Positions 1-4,745 of a stretch of DNA of 5,152 nucleotides are shown in pieces. Origin of the DNA: Pseudomonadota bacterium (GTDB lineage: Bacteria; Pseudomonadota; Alphaproteobacteria; Rhizobiales; Hyphomicrobiaceae); contig JAEVZQ010000318.1 of NCBI GenBank assembly GCA_023392135.1, positions 1 through 5,152 on the forward strand, given 5' to 3'. Position 1 is the stretch's first letter; every line of letters starts with the position of its first letter. The notes under the pieces were generated by a model, which saw only the letters and a list, made by a program, of their open reading frames with translations, had not been told where the DNA came from and did not search any database. The translations under genes and the position numbers were made by a program.

Positions 1-232
1 ACAGCTGATCGTCGCCCAGCGTTCCGGCCCATGGCCCGACGGCCTCGCCGGCCCGGTTGAGCACGCGGATGATCGAGTAAGCGAGGTCCCGGATTTCTTC
101 CGGCGGCACGTCGACGGGAGGTCTGCGAACGCTTCCGGCCTTCGGAATGGGAACGCCGCTGAAATCGGGCTTGCTGCCGGGGCGAAACTCCGGCTCGGGA
201 ACGTGCAAGCGGAGTGGGGCGCGAACGGCCAT
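1..232 (-). CDS. bkdA1: Branched-chain 2-oxoacid dehydrogenase E1 component, alpha subunit (N-terminal part, runs off left edge)
   Basis: The minus strand from the ATG at 232 reads 77 codons to the window edge with no stop. The peptide starts MAVRAPLRLHVPEPEFRPGS. It then carries DFSGVPIPKAGSVRRPPVDV (about residues 23-42), DLAYSIIRVLN (49-59) and GEAVGPWAG (62-70). This matches, from memory, the N-terminal extension of Pseudomonas-type BkdA1 (RLHVPEP, RPG, DFS, AG.VR.PPVDV, DLAY..RVL, AVGPW). The thiamine-diphosphate domain lies outside the window. With E1 beta, E2 and E3 this enzyme oxidatively decarboxylates the 2-oxoacids of valine, leucine and isoleucine to acyl-CoAs in the cytoplasm. 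A GGAAGG ribosome site (plus-strand 242-247) lies 9 nt before the ATG. The gene is divergent from an Lrp-family gene, the arrangement known for bkdR/bkdA1 in Pseudomonas putida. Identity is firm; the rest of the operon is inferred. Confidence 0.9.
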   Translation of the reverse strand, partial: MAVRAPLRLHVPEPEFRPGSKPDFSGVPIPKAGSVRRPPVDVPPEEIRDLAYSIIRVLNRAGEAVGPWAGTLGDDQL

Positions 233-453
233 CGAAGTCTGCCTTCCGTGCGGGATGAGCTGTGGGCACATGCCCGGTGCAGCCATGCCCGAGTGCCTCA
301 ACTGCAACGCTAGGGCAATTCACCCAGAAGATTCTTTTGAAGTTGCTACCGACTGACGGCGCAGCAGAAGATTTGTCTGTGATTATCGTGATGAGACGGA
401 TATTGTTCCATACGGGTCCATGCATGACTAACCAAACACCGACCTGAGCCACG
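233..453. promoter_or_regulatory. Divergent bkdA1/bkdR control region
   Basis: These 221 bp separate the two divergent start codons and hold no convincing gene. The part from about 320 to 435 is more AT-rich than the flanking genes, as expected for promoters. A perfect 8-bp palindrome, CATGCATG, lies at 419-426, about 30 bp before the regulator start. On the minus strand a weak -35/-10 pair (TTGGTT, 17-nt spacer, TATGGA) overlaps it; its match to consensus is poor. In P. putida the BkdR protein binds several places in the equivalent region to activate bkd, so Lrp-type sites are expected here. I could not single out one by eye. Confidence 0.5.
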
Positions 454-915
454 ATGAAGCGGCTCGACGAGATCGATCGCGCAATCCTCCGGGAGCTGCA
501 GAGGAACGGCCGCCTCTCGAACGCCGAGCTCGCGGAGCGAGTCGGACTGTCGTCGAGCCCGTGCTGGCAACGCGTGAGGCGGCTCGAGGAGAGCGGCTTC
601 ATCGAGGGTTACGCCGCGGTCCTCAGCCAGAAGCAGCTCGGTATGCCGGAAACCGTGATCCTCGAGGTCAGTCTCGAGCGTCATGACGACGAAATCCTGG
701 AGAAGTTCGGTCGAGCGCTGGCAGAATTCCCGGAGGTGCTCGAAGCCTACCTGACTACCGGCGAATACGACTACTTCGTCAAGATCGCGATCGACGGCAC
801 TGAGGGATACGAACGCTTCCTGCGAGAGCGCCTTTACCGGATCCCCGGTATTCGTCAGACACGATCAAGCTTCGCGCTCAGGTGCCTCAAGCGCCGGATT
901 TCGGTAACGCCTTAG
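454..915 (+). CDS. bkdR: Lrp/AsnC-family transcriptional regulator, probable activator of the bkd operon
   Basis: A 153-residue protein, the usual Lrp/AsnC size. Residues 4-53 form the N-terminal winged helix-turn-helix (LDEIDRAILRELQRNGRLSN, then AELAERVGLSSSPCWQRVRR and LEESGFI). Residues about 67-145 form the RAM ligand-binding/oligomerisation domain, with the typical TGEYDY effector-pocket loop at 102-107 and a PGIRQTRSSFALR end. The pattern SPCWQRVRRLEE plus RSSFALR resembles P. putida BkdR. It is divergent from the E1 alpha gene, so it most likely senses branched-chain amino acids and switches on their breakdown; that role is inferred from context. An in-frame stop at 445-447 fixes the ATG at 454 as the first possible ATG. 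No clear Shine-Dalgarno precedes it, which hints at weak translation or a short leader. Lrp-family assignment is very secure, the BkdR role good. Confidence 0.88.
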   Translation: MKRLDEIDRAILRELQRNGRLSNAELAERVGLSSSPCWQRVRRLEESGFIEGYAAVLSQKQLGMPETVILEVSLERHDDEILEKFGRALAEFPEVLEAYLTTGEYDYFVKIAIDGTEGYERFLRERLYRIPGIRQTRSSFALRCLKRRISVTP

Positions 916-1191
916 CCGTCAGCCCAGCCAATTCAATCACCTTGGAATGCTTTCGCACAATTGGTGCAAAAGCTAGAGATTGCGGATATGGGAAGGCGGG
1001 GGTTTTGGGCGTGGTGATGGACGATAGATTTTGGTAGCTGCGGCGTTCTTTGTCGGGACCCGAATGCATTTCGATCTGACTGCCTGCCCCAGAAAGCGTG
1101 GCGCCGTGCACCTTAGCTATTGCGCGACAGGGCGGCAGAACAGAGAGTTGTGAGGGTGCTAGTGTGAGGGTGCTAGAGACCGGGATCCACG
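916..1191. other. Intergenic region between bkdR and the patatin gene
   Basis: These 276 bp contain no reading frame I can defend on either strand; a minus-strand open frame across it resembles nothing I know. No T-tailed terminator follows bkdR. A loose inverted pair, CCAATTC at 928-934 and AATTGG at 958-963, lies just downstream of bkdR. The second arm continues as TTGGTGCAA (961-969), close to the TTGGTACAA element before the GntR gene at 3299. I saw no good sigma-70 promoter for the patatin gene. The right end holds a 14-bp tandem duplication. Confidence 0.5.
1149..1176. repeat. Perfect 14-bp tandem duplication upstream of the patatin gene
   Basis: The unit TGTGAGGGTGCTAG occurs twice back to back (1149-1162 and 1163-1176) with no mismatch. 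The second copy ends in a TAG that is in frame with the patatin gene, so it limits that gene's start to after 1176. Each unit carries the purine-rich GAGGGTG, but at about 20 nt or more from the GTG at 1192 it is too far to serve as a normal ribosome site. It looks like a recent slippage duplication. Confidence 0.85.
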
Positions 1192-2244
1192 GTGAACCAA
1201 TCACTGAGCGTCGCGGATGCATCAGGACCGCGCCGGATAAATATCGCGCTCCAGGGCGGGGGCGCGCACGGCGCCTTTAGTTGGGGCGTGCTCGACCGTT
1301 TGCTCGACGATGACCGAATCGCCATCGAGGGGGTCAGCGGCACCAGCGCCGGGGCGATGAACGCCGCCGCTCTGGCCGACGGCTACACTAAGGACGGCAG
1401 GGAGGGCGCTCGGCGAGCACTCGACCGGTTCTGGATCAGCACGAGCGAGCGCGCGATCTTCAGCCCCTTGAAGCGGACCCTGGTTGACCGCCTCCTCGGA
1501 CGTTGGAACCTCGACCAATCGCCCGGCTACCTTTGGTTCAGTCTTCTCTCTCGGCTGCTCTCGCCCTACCAGACCAACCCACTGAACCATCACCCGCTGC
1601 GCGACATCCTCGCCGACCAGATCGACATCGAGGCGGTACGCGCCTGCCGGGCCATCCGCGTCTTCGTCACCGCAACGAATGTACGCACCGGGCGGCCGCG
1701 GGTCTTCAGCCAGGAAGATCTGTCACTTGACGCGCTGCTTGCCTCAGCCTGCCTGCCCCACCTCTATCAAGCAGTGGAGATCGATGGCGATCCGTACTGG
1801 GACGGCGGCTACATGGGCAACCCGTCAATCTGGCCGTTGATCTACGGCTGCCAGACCGCAGATGTCGTGCTTGTTCAGATCAACCCACTGGAGCGCGAGG
1901 GCGTCCCGAAGACCTCGTTGGAGATCGACAACCGCATGAACGAGATCGCCTTCAATGCCTCGCTCATGCACGAAATGCGGGCAATCGCCTTCGTGAAGCG
2001 CCTGTTGGAGCAAGACGCGCTGAAGGAGCCGGTCAAGTCCCAGTACAAGAACATGCGCATCCACATGATCGGCGACGAAGAGGGCATGAAGGCCCTTGGC
2101 GTCGCCAGCAAGTTCAACGCCGAGCGCGACTTCCTCGAGTATCTGAAAGCTGCTGGCCGTGCCTGCGCCGGGCGCTGGCTGGAGGCGACCTTGGGCGACC
2201 TCGGCGTCCGCTCCAGCGTTGATGTTCGGAGCACGTTCCTGTGA
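1192..2244 (+). CDS. Patatin-like phospholipase / acyl hydrolase
   Basis: A 350-residue, apparently cytoplasmic protein of the patatin family, whose members hydrolyse acyl esters of lipids with a Ser-Asp dyad. The oxyanion-hole loop is QGGGAHGAF (residues 21-29), the nucleophile elbow is GTSAG (50-54, Ser52), and the catalytic Asp is in DGGYMGNP (Asp204). All key residues are intact. There is no signal peptide or transmembrane segment. The start is GTG at 1192: an in-frame TAG at 1174-1176 blocks extension, and the conserved domain begins about 15 residues in. A weak GGGA at 1182-1185 is the only ribosome-site candidate. It is followed 17 nt later by a broken 3-hydroxybutyrate dehydrogenase gene. 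From memory, patatin/bdhA pairs recur in alphaproteobacteria, suggesting a link to polyhydroxybutyrate or lipid turnover. The true substrate cannot be read from sequence. Confidence 0.9.
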   Translation: MNQSLSVADASGPRRINIALQGGGAHGAFSWGVLDRLLDDDRIAIEGVSGTSAGAMNAAALADGYTKDGREGARRALDRFWISTSERAIFSPLKRTLVDRLLGRWNLDQSPGYLWFSLLSRLLSPYQTNPLNHHPLRDILADQIDIEAVRACRAIRVFVTATNVRTGRPRVFSQEDLSLDALLASACLPHLYQAVEIDGDPYWDGGYMGNPSIWPLIYGCQTADVVLVQINPLEREGVPKTSLEIDNRMNEIAFNASLMHEMRAIAFVKRLLEQDALKEPVKSQYKNMRIHMIGDEEGMKALGVASKFNAERDFLEYLKAAGRACAGRWLEATLGDLGVRSSVDVRSTFL

Positions 2245-2261
2245 CAGATGGAGTAACTGGC

Positions 2262-2414
2262 ATGTTGAAGGCCAGGACTGCGATCACCGGCTCTACCATC
2301 GGCATCGCCGAGGCGCTGGCCGCAGCCGACGCCGATGTGATGCTGAACTGCTTCGGCGACGCCGGCCAAATCGAGGAGCTTCGCCAAACTCTCGAGTTTG
2401 CTTCAATGCGGTAG
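2262..2414 (+). pseudogene. bdhA: 3-hydroxybutyrate dehydrogenase, N-terminal fragment (truncated, internally deleted)
   Basis: From ATG 2262, with a good GGAG ribosome site at 2250-2253, the frame reads 50 codons to a TAG at 2412-2414. The peptide MLKARTAITGST followed by IGIAEALAAADADVMLNC and FGDAGQIEELRQTLE lines up with the start of BdhA (MLKGKTALVTGSTSGIG, GIA.ALAAAGADVMLNGFGDA..IE.LR). This is a short-chain dehydrogenase of about 260 residues that oxidises (R)-3-hydroxybutyrate to acetoacetate. Compared with that pattern, one residue is missing before TGS and about five residues of the TGxxxGxG NAD-binding loop are gone. Similarity stops at about 2396, where serine-recombinase sequence begins in another frame; about 80% of the enzyme is absent. 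It cannot be functional. It was probably once co-transcribed with the patatin gene. Alignment is from memory, but the match is strong. Confidence 0.85.
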
Positions 2415-2520
2415 TTGCTCGGGAGGCTACACCATTGTTGCGAGCGACCGATACGGCTATGCAACTCGGCGGCAGAGAGGGCTCTGCGAAAATTCACGCA
2501 CGATCACGCGCTCGCGGCTG
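2392..2520 (+). pseudogene. Large serine recombinase fragment (zinc-ribbon region)
   Basis: In the frame TCG 2392, AGT, TTG 2398, the translation is SSLLQCGSCSGGYTIVASDR followed by YGYATRRQRGLCENSRTITRS. This is the hallmark zinc-ribbon segment of large serine recombinases (resolvase/invertase superfamily, Pin-related), usually LSGLL.CG.CGGGYT..GRDRYGCATRRQ.G.C.N.RTITR. The four zinc ligands should be Cys. Here the CxxC pair (TGC at 2407 and 2416) and the last Cys remain, but the third is Tyr (YGYATRR). The catalytic resolvase domain and the rest are missing, and there is no start of its own. The left edge fuses into the bdhA fragment at about 2391-2397. To the right, similarity is lost soon after RTITRSRL, although the frame stays open into the GntR gene. 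It is a relic of an integrase-type element, not an active enzyme. Confidence 0.8.
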
Positions 2521-2573
2521 TTGGCCAATCGTGAAGCGCTCCTCGTACACCGAGAACTGAAAGCCCCTGTCAA
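2521..2573. other. Short unassigned stretch between the recombinase relic and the GntR gene
   Basis: The recombinase frame stays open here (ANREALLVHRELKAPV), and with charity could be a degenerate continuation of the helical region after the zinc ribbon. The match is too weak to claim. No T-tailed terminator for the GntR gene is visible. Confidence 0.35.
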
Positions 2574-3266
2574 CTACGGGACCCGGCTTCGAAGTAATCG
2601 TTTCGAAACGTCGAGCATCTGTCGGAGCACCATCTCGACGTGCTCGCGTGCGGCCTCCTCCGCTCTCGTGGCGTCGCGATTGGCAATAGCTTCGACGAAC
2701 TCCTCGTGCTGGCGCCACCAGGCGAGTTGCACCTCACGTGAGCTGACCACGATGTCCCGCAGGCGTCCCCACTCGGTCATCGAGCGAACCTCGTTCACGG
2801 CGTCGAAAACGGCAATAACAAGGGTGTTGTGAGCTGCCTGGGCCACAGCCCGGTGGAGCGTCGCGTCCCAGAGCTCATAGGCTTGCGATTCCGTCACGAC
2901 GCCGGTCTTGCGCACGCAATGGCGCATGTGCGCTATCTCCTGCTCGGTCGCCCTTGTGGCGGCGAAGCGAGCGATCTGCGGCTCGAGAATGAGACGCATC
3001 TCCATGAGCTCATGCGGGCTTGTCGCTTGGCTCACCACTGAGAGCCGGGCATCGCCACCCGCAGGCCGCGCGCCGACGAACGTGCCTTGCCCGACATGCC
3101 TCCAGAGCTTGCCCCTGGCCTCGAGCCGTTCGAGCGCCTGGCGCAGCGTGCCGCGGCTGATACCGAGCTCGCGGCTGAGTGCGCGCTCCGGCGGTAGCCG
3201 CGTCCCCGGGCTGAGATTTGACAGCATGTGGCCGAGAGCATCTTCGACCGCCTTCAGCTTTCCCAT
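2574..3266 (-). CDS. GntR-family transcriptional regulator, FadR subfamily (FCD domain), probable regulator of the adjacent TRAP transporter
   Basis: 230 residues from the ATG at 3266 (numbering below uses it). Residues about 3-66 are the GntR winged helix-turn-helix, with PGTRLPPERALSRELGISRG, TLRQALERLEARGKL and HVGQGTFVG. Residues about 83-215 form the all-helical FCD ligand domain. The usual metal/ligand-binding set is present: Asp134 and His138 in WDATLHRA, His187 in RQHEEF, and His209 in REHVEM. Such proteins sense small carboxylates and usually repress neighbouring uptake or catabolic genes. It is divergent from dctP, so it probably controls the TRAP operon. The frame also permits a TTG start at 3290, adding eight residues. 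Neither start has a good Shine-Dalgarno; I chose the ATG because the fold begins there and a candidate promoter overlaps the TTG side. Family assignment is secure; the ligand is unknown. Confidence 0.88.
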   Translation of the reverse strand: MGKLKAVEDALGHMLSNLSPGTRLPPERALSRELGISRGTLRQALERLEARGKLWRHVGQGTFVGARPAGGDARLSVVSQATSPHELMEMRLILEPQIARFAATRATEQEIAHMRHCVRKTGVVTESQAYELWDATLHRAVAQAAHNTLVIAVFDAVNEVRSMTEWGRLRDIVVSSREVQLAWWRQHEEFVEAIANRDATRAEEAAREHVEMVLRQMLDVSKRLLRSRVP

Positions 3267-3296
3267 TCCGAGTCTCGAAATTCGATCCAATCTATC

Positions 3297-3307
3297 AATT
3301 GGTACAA
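3297..3307. promoter_or_regulatory. Candidate GntR operator, AATTGGTACAA
   Basis: The core TTG-GTA-CAA (3299-3307) is a short inverted repeat of the size bound by FadR-subfamily regulators, whose known sites often look like TTGTnnnACAA or TGGTnnnACCA. AATTGGT recurs at 3420-3426 and CCAATT at 3444-3449 in the same divergent region. Assignment rests on symmetry and position. Confidence 0.35.
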
Positions 3308-3327
3308 GAACGCGTGCGGAATTTCAA
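3299..3327 (-). promoter_or_regulatory. Candidate sigma-70 promoter for the GntR gene
   Basis: On the minus strand TTGAAA (plus-strand 3322-3327) is a 5/6 match to the -35 consensus. Seventeen nt later comes TACCAA (3299-3304), only a 3/6 match to the -10. Transcription would start near 3292, giving a leader of roughly 25 nt to the ATG at 3266, which favours that start over the TTG at 3290. The -10 coincides with the TTGGTACAA element, consistent with autoregulation. Position and spacing are suggestive only. Confidence 0.3.
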
Positions 3328-3404
3328 TGCAGTGCGGCTTACAGAACAGGCCGACTGCCGTTACTTTGTGCATAATCCGGCCATCTTCCGTCGCAGTTCG
3401 GCAG

Positions 3405-3433
3405 TTGTCACCATTACAGAATTGGTCTATCGT
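3405..3433 (+). promoter_or_regulatory. Candidate sigma-70 promoter for the TRAP operon
   Basis: TTGTCA (3405-3410, 5/6 to TTGACA) and TATCGT (3428-3433, 4/6 to TATAAT) are separated by exactly 17 nt. The start point would be near 3440, leaving an untranslated leader of about 100 nt before dctP. It is the best -35/-10 pair I found in the divergent region. Confidence 0.45.
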
Positions 3434-3450
3434 CTGCCAGCTGCCAATTC
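3419..3450. repeat. Inverted repeat GAATTGG / CCAATTC overlapping the dctP promoter
   Basis: Perfect 7-bp arms at 3419-3425 and 3444-3450 are separated by 18 bp, so the arm centres are 25 bp apart, a little over two helical turns. The left arm lies in the spacer of the candidate promoter and the right arm covers the expected start point, where a bound regulator would block RNA polymerase. The arms share AATTGG with the element next to the GntR start. A role as operator is inferred. Confidence 0.45.
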
Positions 3451-3528
3451 AGAGCACAAAAAAGGACGAGGCGGATCGGCGAAATGACCGTGGCAAGCCG
3501 CGTCGATACTGGAGGAAACGGAAACCAG

Positions 3529-3533
3529 GGAGG
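3529..3533 (+). promoter_or_regulatory. Ribosome binding site of dctP, with a second upstream copy
   Basis: GGAGG lies 5 nt before the dctP ATG at 3539 and fixes that start. The same octamer GGAGGAAA occurs at 3511-3518 and 3529-3536; the upstream copy has no start codon at proper distance. Strong initiation fits the high demand for a binding protein. Confidence 0.75.
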
Positions 3534-3538
3534 AAAGC

Positions 3539-4627
3539 ATGAAACGTCGTTCCTTTCTCAAAGCAGGGCTGGTCGGAGGCGCAGTCGCCACCGTTGCGGC
3601 TCCCGCCGTCGTGCGCGCACAGGAGACGTTCCGCTGGCGCATGACCAACGCCAACGCCCCGGGCGCACCCTTCAACACGACCGGTCCGGGCAGCCCGGAC
3701 GATTTCGCAAAGCGCGTCGAGCAGATGTCCGGCGGACGTTTGAAAATTCAGCACTTCGGCGCGGGCGAGCTGATCCCGGCCCTGGAGGGCTTCGACGCCG
3801 TGCGCTCGGGCACGGTCGAAATGAACGCTGCCAATGCCTACTTCTGGGCCGGCAAAAGCTTTGCCGCGCAGTATTTCACCACAGTGCCTTTCGGTCTCAA
3901 TTTTGCCGGCCAGAATGCCTGGCTTTATCACGGTGGCGGGCTCGACCTTTGGCACGAGCTCTATAAAGACTTCGGGCTCGTTGCCTTCCCTCTCAACAAC
4001 ACCGGCGTGCAGATGACGGGCTGGTTCCGCGAGCCGATCAAGGCGATCGGTGATCTCGACGGGCTCAAAATGCGCATCCCTGGCCTCGCGGGCCAAGTCT
4101 ACGCTGTACTCGGGGTGAACGTGAAGCTGCTGCCCGGTGGCGAAATCTTCCCAGCGCTCGAGCGCGGCGTGATCGATGCTGCCGAGTTCGTCGGTCCCTA
4201 CCAGGACCGTCGGATGGGGCTGCATAACGCTGCCAAGTACTACTACACGACCGGCTGGCACGAGCCGCAGAACACGGGCGAGCTCCTGATCAACAAGGCG
4301 ACTTGGGAAAAGCTGCCGGCTGACCTGCAGATGATCGTAAAGGTCGCGGCCCAGTCCACCACGCTCGAAAGCTATGCCTGGTCAGAGGCCGTGAACGCCG
4401 AGGCATTGGCCGATCTGGTCGAGAAGGAAGGCGTAAAGGCCCAGGTCCTGCCCGCCGAGATCGTCTCCCGAATGCGTGAGGTGACTCGCGAAATCCTCGA
4501 GCAGAAGGCCGCTGAAGACCCGACGGTCAAGAAGGTGCACGAGGCCTTCTTCGCTTTCAAAAACAAATGGGAGCGTTGGTCGGCGGTCAGCGAAAGCGTT
4601 TACTACGGCCAAGTCCTCGAAAGCTGA
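3539..4627 (+). CDS. dctP: TRAP transporter periplasmic substrate-binding protein, DctP family, TakP-like (2-oxoacid type)
   Basis: 362 residues. The N-terminus MKRRSFLKAGLVGG is a twin-arginine signal (RRSFLK, then a hydrophobic stretch to about 24) with likely cleavage after VVRA (27), so it is exported folded to the periplasm. The mature part has DctP marks: FGAGELIPALEGFDAV (73-88), AWLYHGGG (127-134), NNTGVQMTGWF (153-163), DGLKMRIPG (174-182), GGEIFPALERGVIDAAEFVG (200-219) and the C-terminal helices. Arg179 is the conserved carboxylate-binding arginine. Gln158 and Glu216 occupy the places of further substrate/cation ligands in TakP of Rhodobacter sphaeroides, which binds pyruvate and longer 2-oxoacids with sodium. 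Where TakP has Trp after the Glu, this has Phe217. It delivers substrate to the DctQM membrane part; dctQ follows. Family is certain; 2-oxoacid specificity is inferred from recalled similarity. Confidence 0.93.
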   Translation: MKRRSFLKAGLVGGAVATVAAPAVVRAQETFRWRMTNANAPGAPFNTTGPGSPDDFAKRVEQMSGGRLKIQHFGAGELIPALEGFDAVRSGTVEMNAANAYFWAGKSFAAQYFTTVPFGLNFAGQNAWLYHGGGLDLWHELYKDFGLVAFPLNNTGVQMTGWFREPIKAIGDLDGLKMRIPGLAGQVYAVLGVNVKLLPGGEIFPALERGVIDAAEFVGPYQDRRMGLHNAAKYYYTTGWHEPQNTGELLINKATWEKLPADLQMIVKVAAQSTTLESYAWSEAVNAEALADLVEKEGVKAQVLPAEIVSRMREVTREILEQKAAEDPTVKKVHEAFFAFKNKWERWSAVSESVYYGQVLES

Positions 4628-4745
4628 GCGGCAAAACCGGCACGCGGAGCACAAGCCTGCGTAGCTGGTGCAACACCCCTAATCATAACCGACGGGAAGG
4701 CGGGCCGGCGCTCATCGAGCCCGCCGCAAAGCGACGGAGGACGCC
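4628..4745 (+). promoter_or_regulatory. dctP-dctQ intergenic region with GC-rich hairpin at 4699-4725
   Basis: The 118-nt gap contains a perfect 7-bp inverted repeat, GGCGGGC (4699-4705) and GCCCGCC (4719-4725), with a 13-nt loop; an alternative inner stem is GCTC-ATC-GAGC (4710-4720). No T-run follows, so it is not a classical terminator. In TRAP operons the binding protein is needed in far greater amounts than the membrane parts. A hairpin here could protect the 3' end of dctP mRNA or reduce read-through. It ends 10 nt before the dctQ ribosome site. Confidence 0.5.

Noticed and set aside
424..447. Tiny upstream frame of seven sense codons (ATG at 424, TGA at 445) before bkdR, as a leader peptide
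   Set aside because: It has no ribosome site and only ordinary residues with no run of branched-chain codons, so there is no sign of attenuation.
887..1222. Minus-strand open frame of 111 codons covering the bkdR-patatin gap
   Set aside because: It spans an otherwise empty gap, but its peptide matches no family I recognise, it overlaps both neighbouring genes, and its start lies inside the patatin gene.
1875..2387. Minus-strand open frame of 170 codons across the patatin end and the bdhA remnant
   Set aside because: It is antisense to the conserved patatin region and has no known motifs; shadow of high-GC coding sequence.
2391..2396. CTCGAG at the bdhA/recombinase seam as a cloning or assembly artefact
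   Set aside because: One six-base restriction site is expected by chance in GC-rich DNA, and the decayed state on both sides points to a natural old junction. A chimeric assembly cannot be fully excluded without reads.
2398..2832. Plus-strand open frame of 144 codons starting with the recombinase relic
   Set aside because: Only its first 40 or so residues match a recombinase; the rest is antisense to the FCD domain of the GntR gene. It is not a single real protein.
3484..3966. Plus-strand open frame of 160 codons overlapping the start of dctP
   Set aside because: It lies in another frame of dctP and its peptide is arginine-rich and low in structure, typical of a shifted frame.
3449..4261. 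Long minus-strand open frame (270 codons) opposite dctP
   Set aside because: It mirrors the codon periodicity of dctP, which has clear family motifs, a Tat signal and a strong ribosome site. The antisense peptide shows no recognisable domain.
4699..4725. Rho-independent terminator ending the dctP transcript
   Set aside because: The stem is good but no T-run follows, and dctQ lies immediately downstream in the same orientation; treated as a processing or stability hairpin instead.
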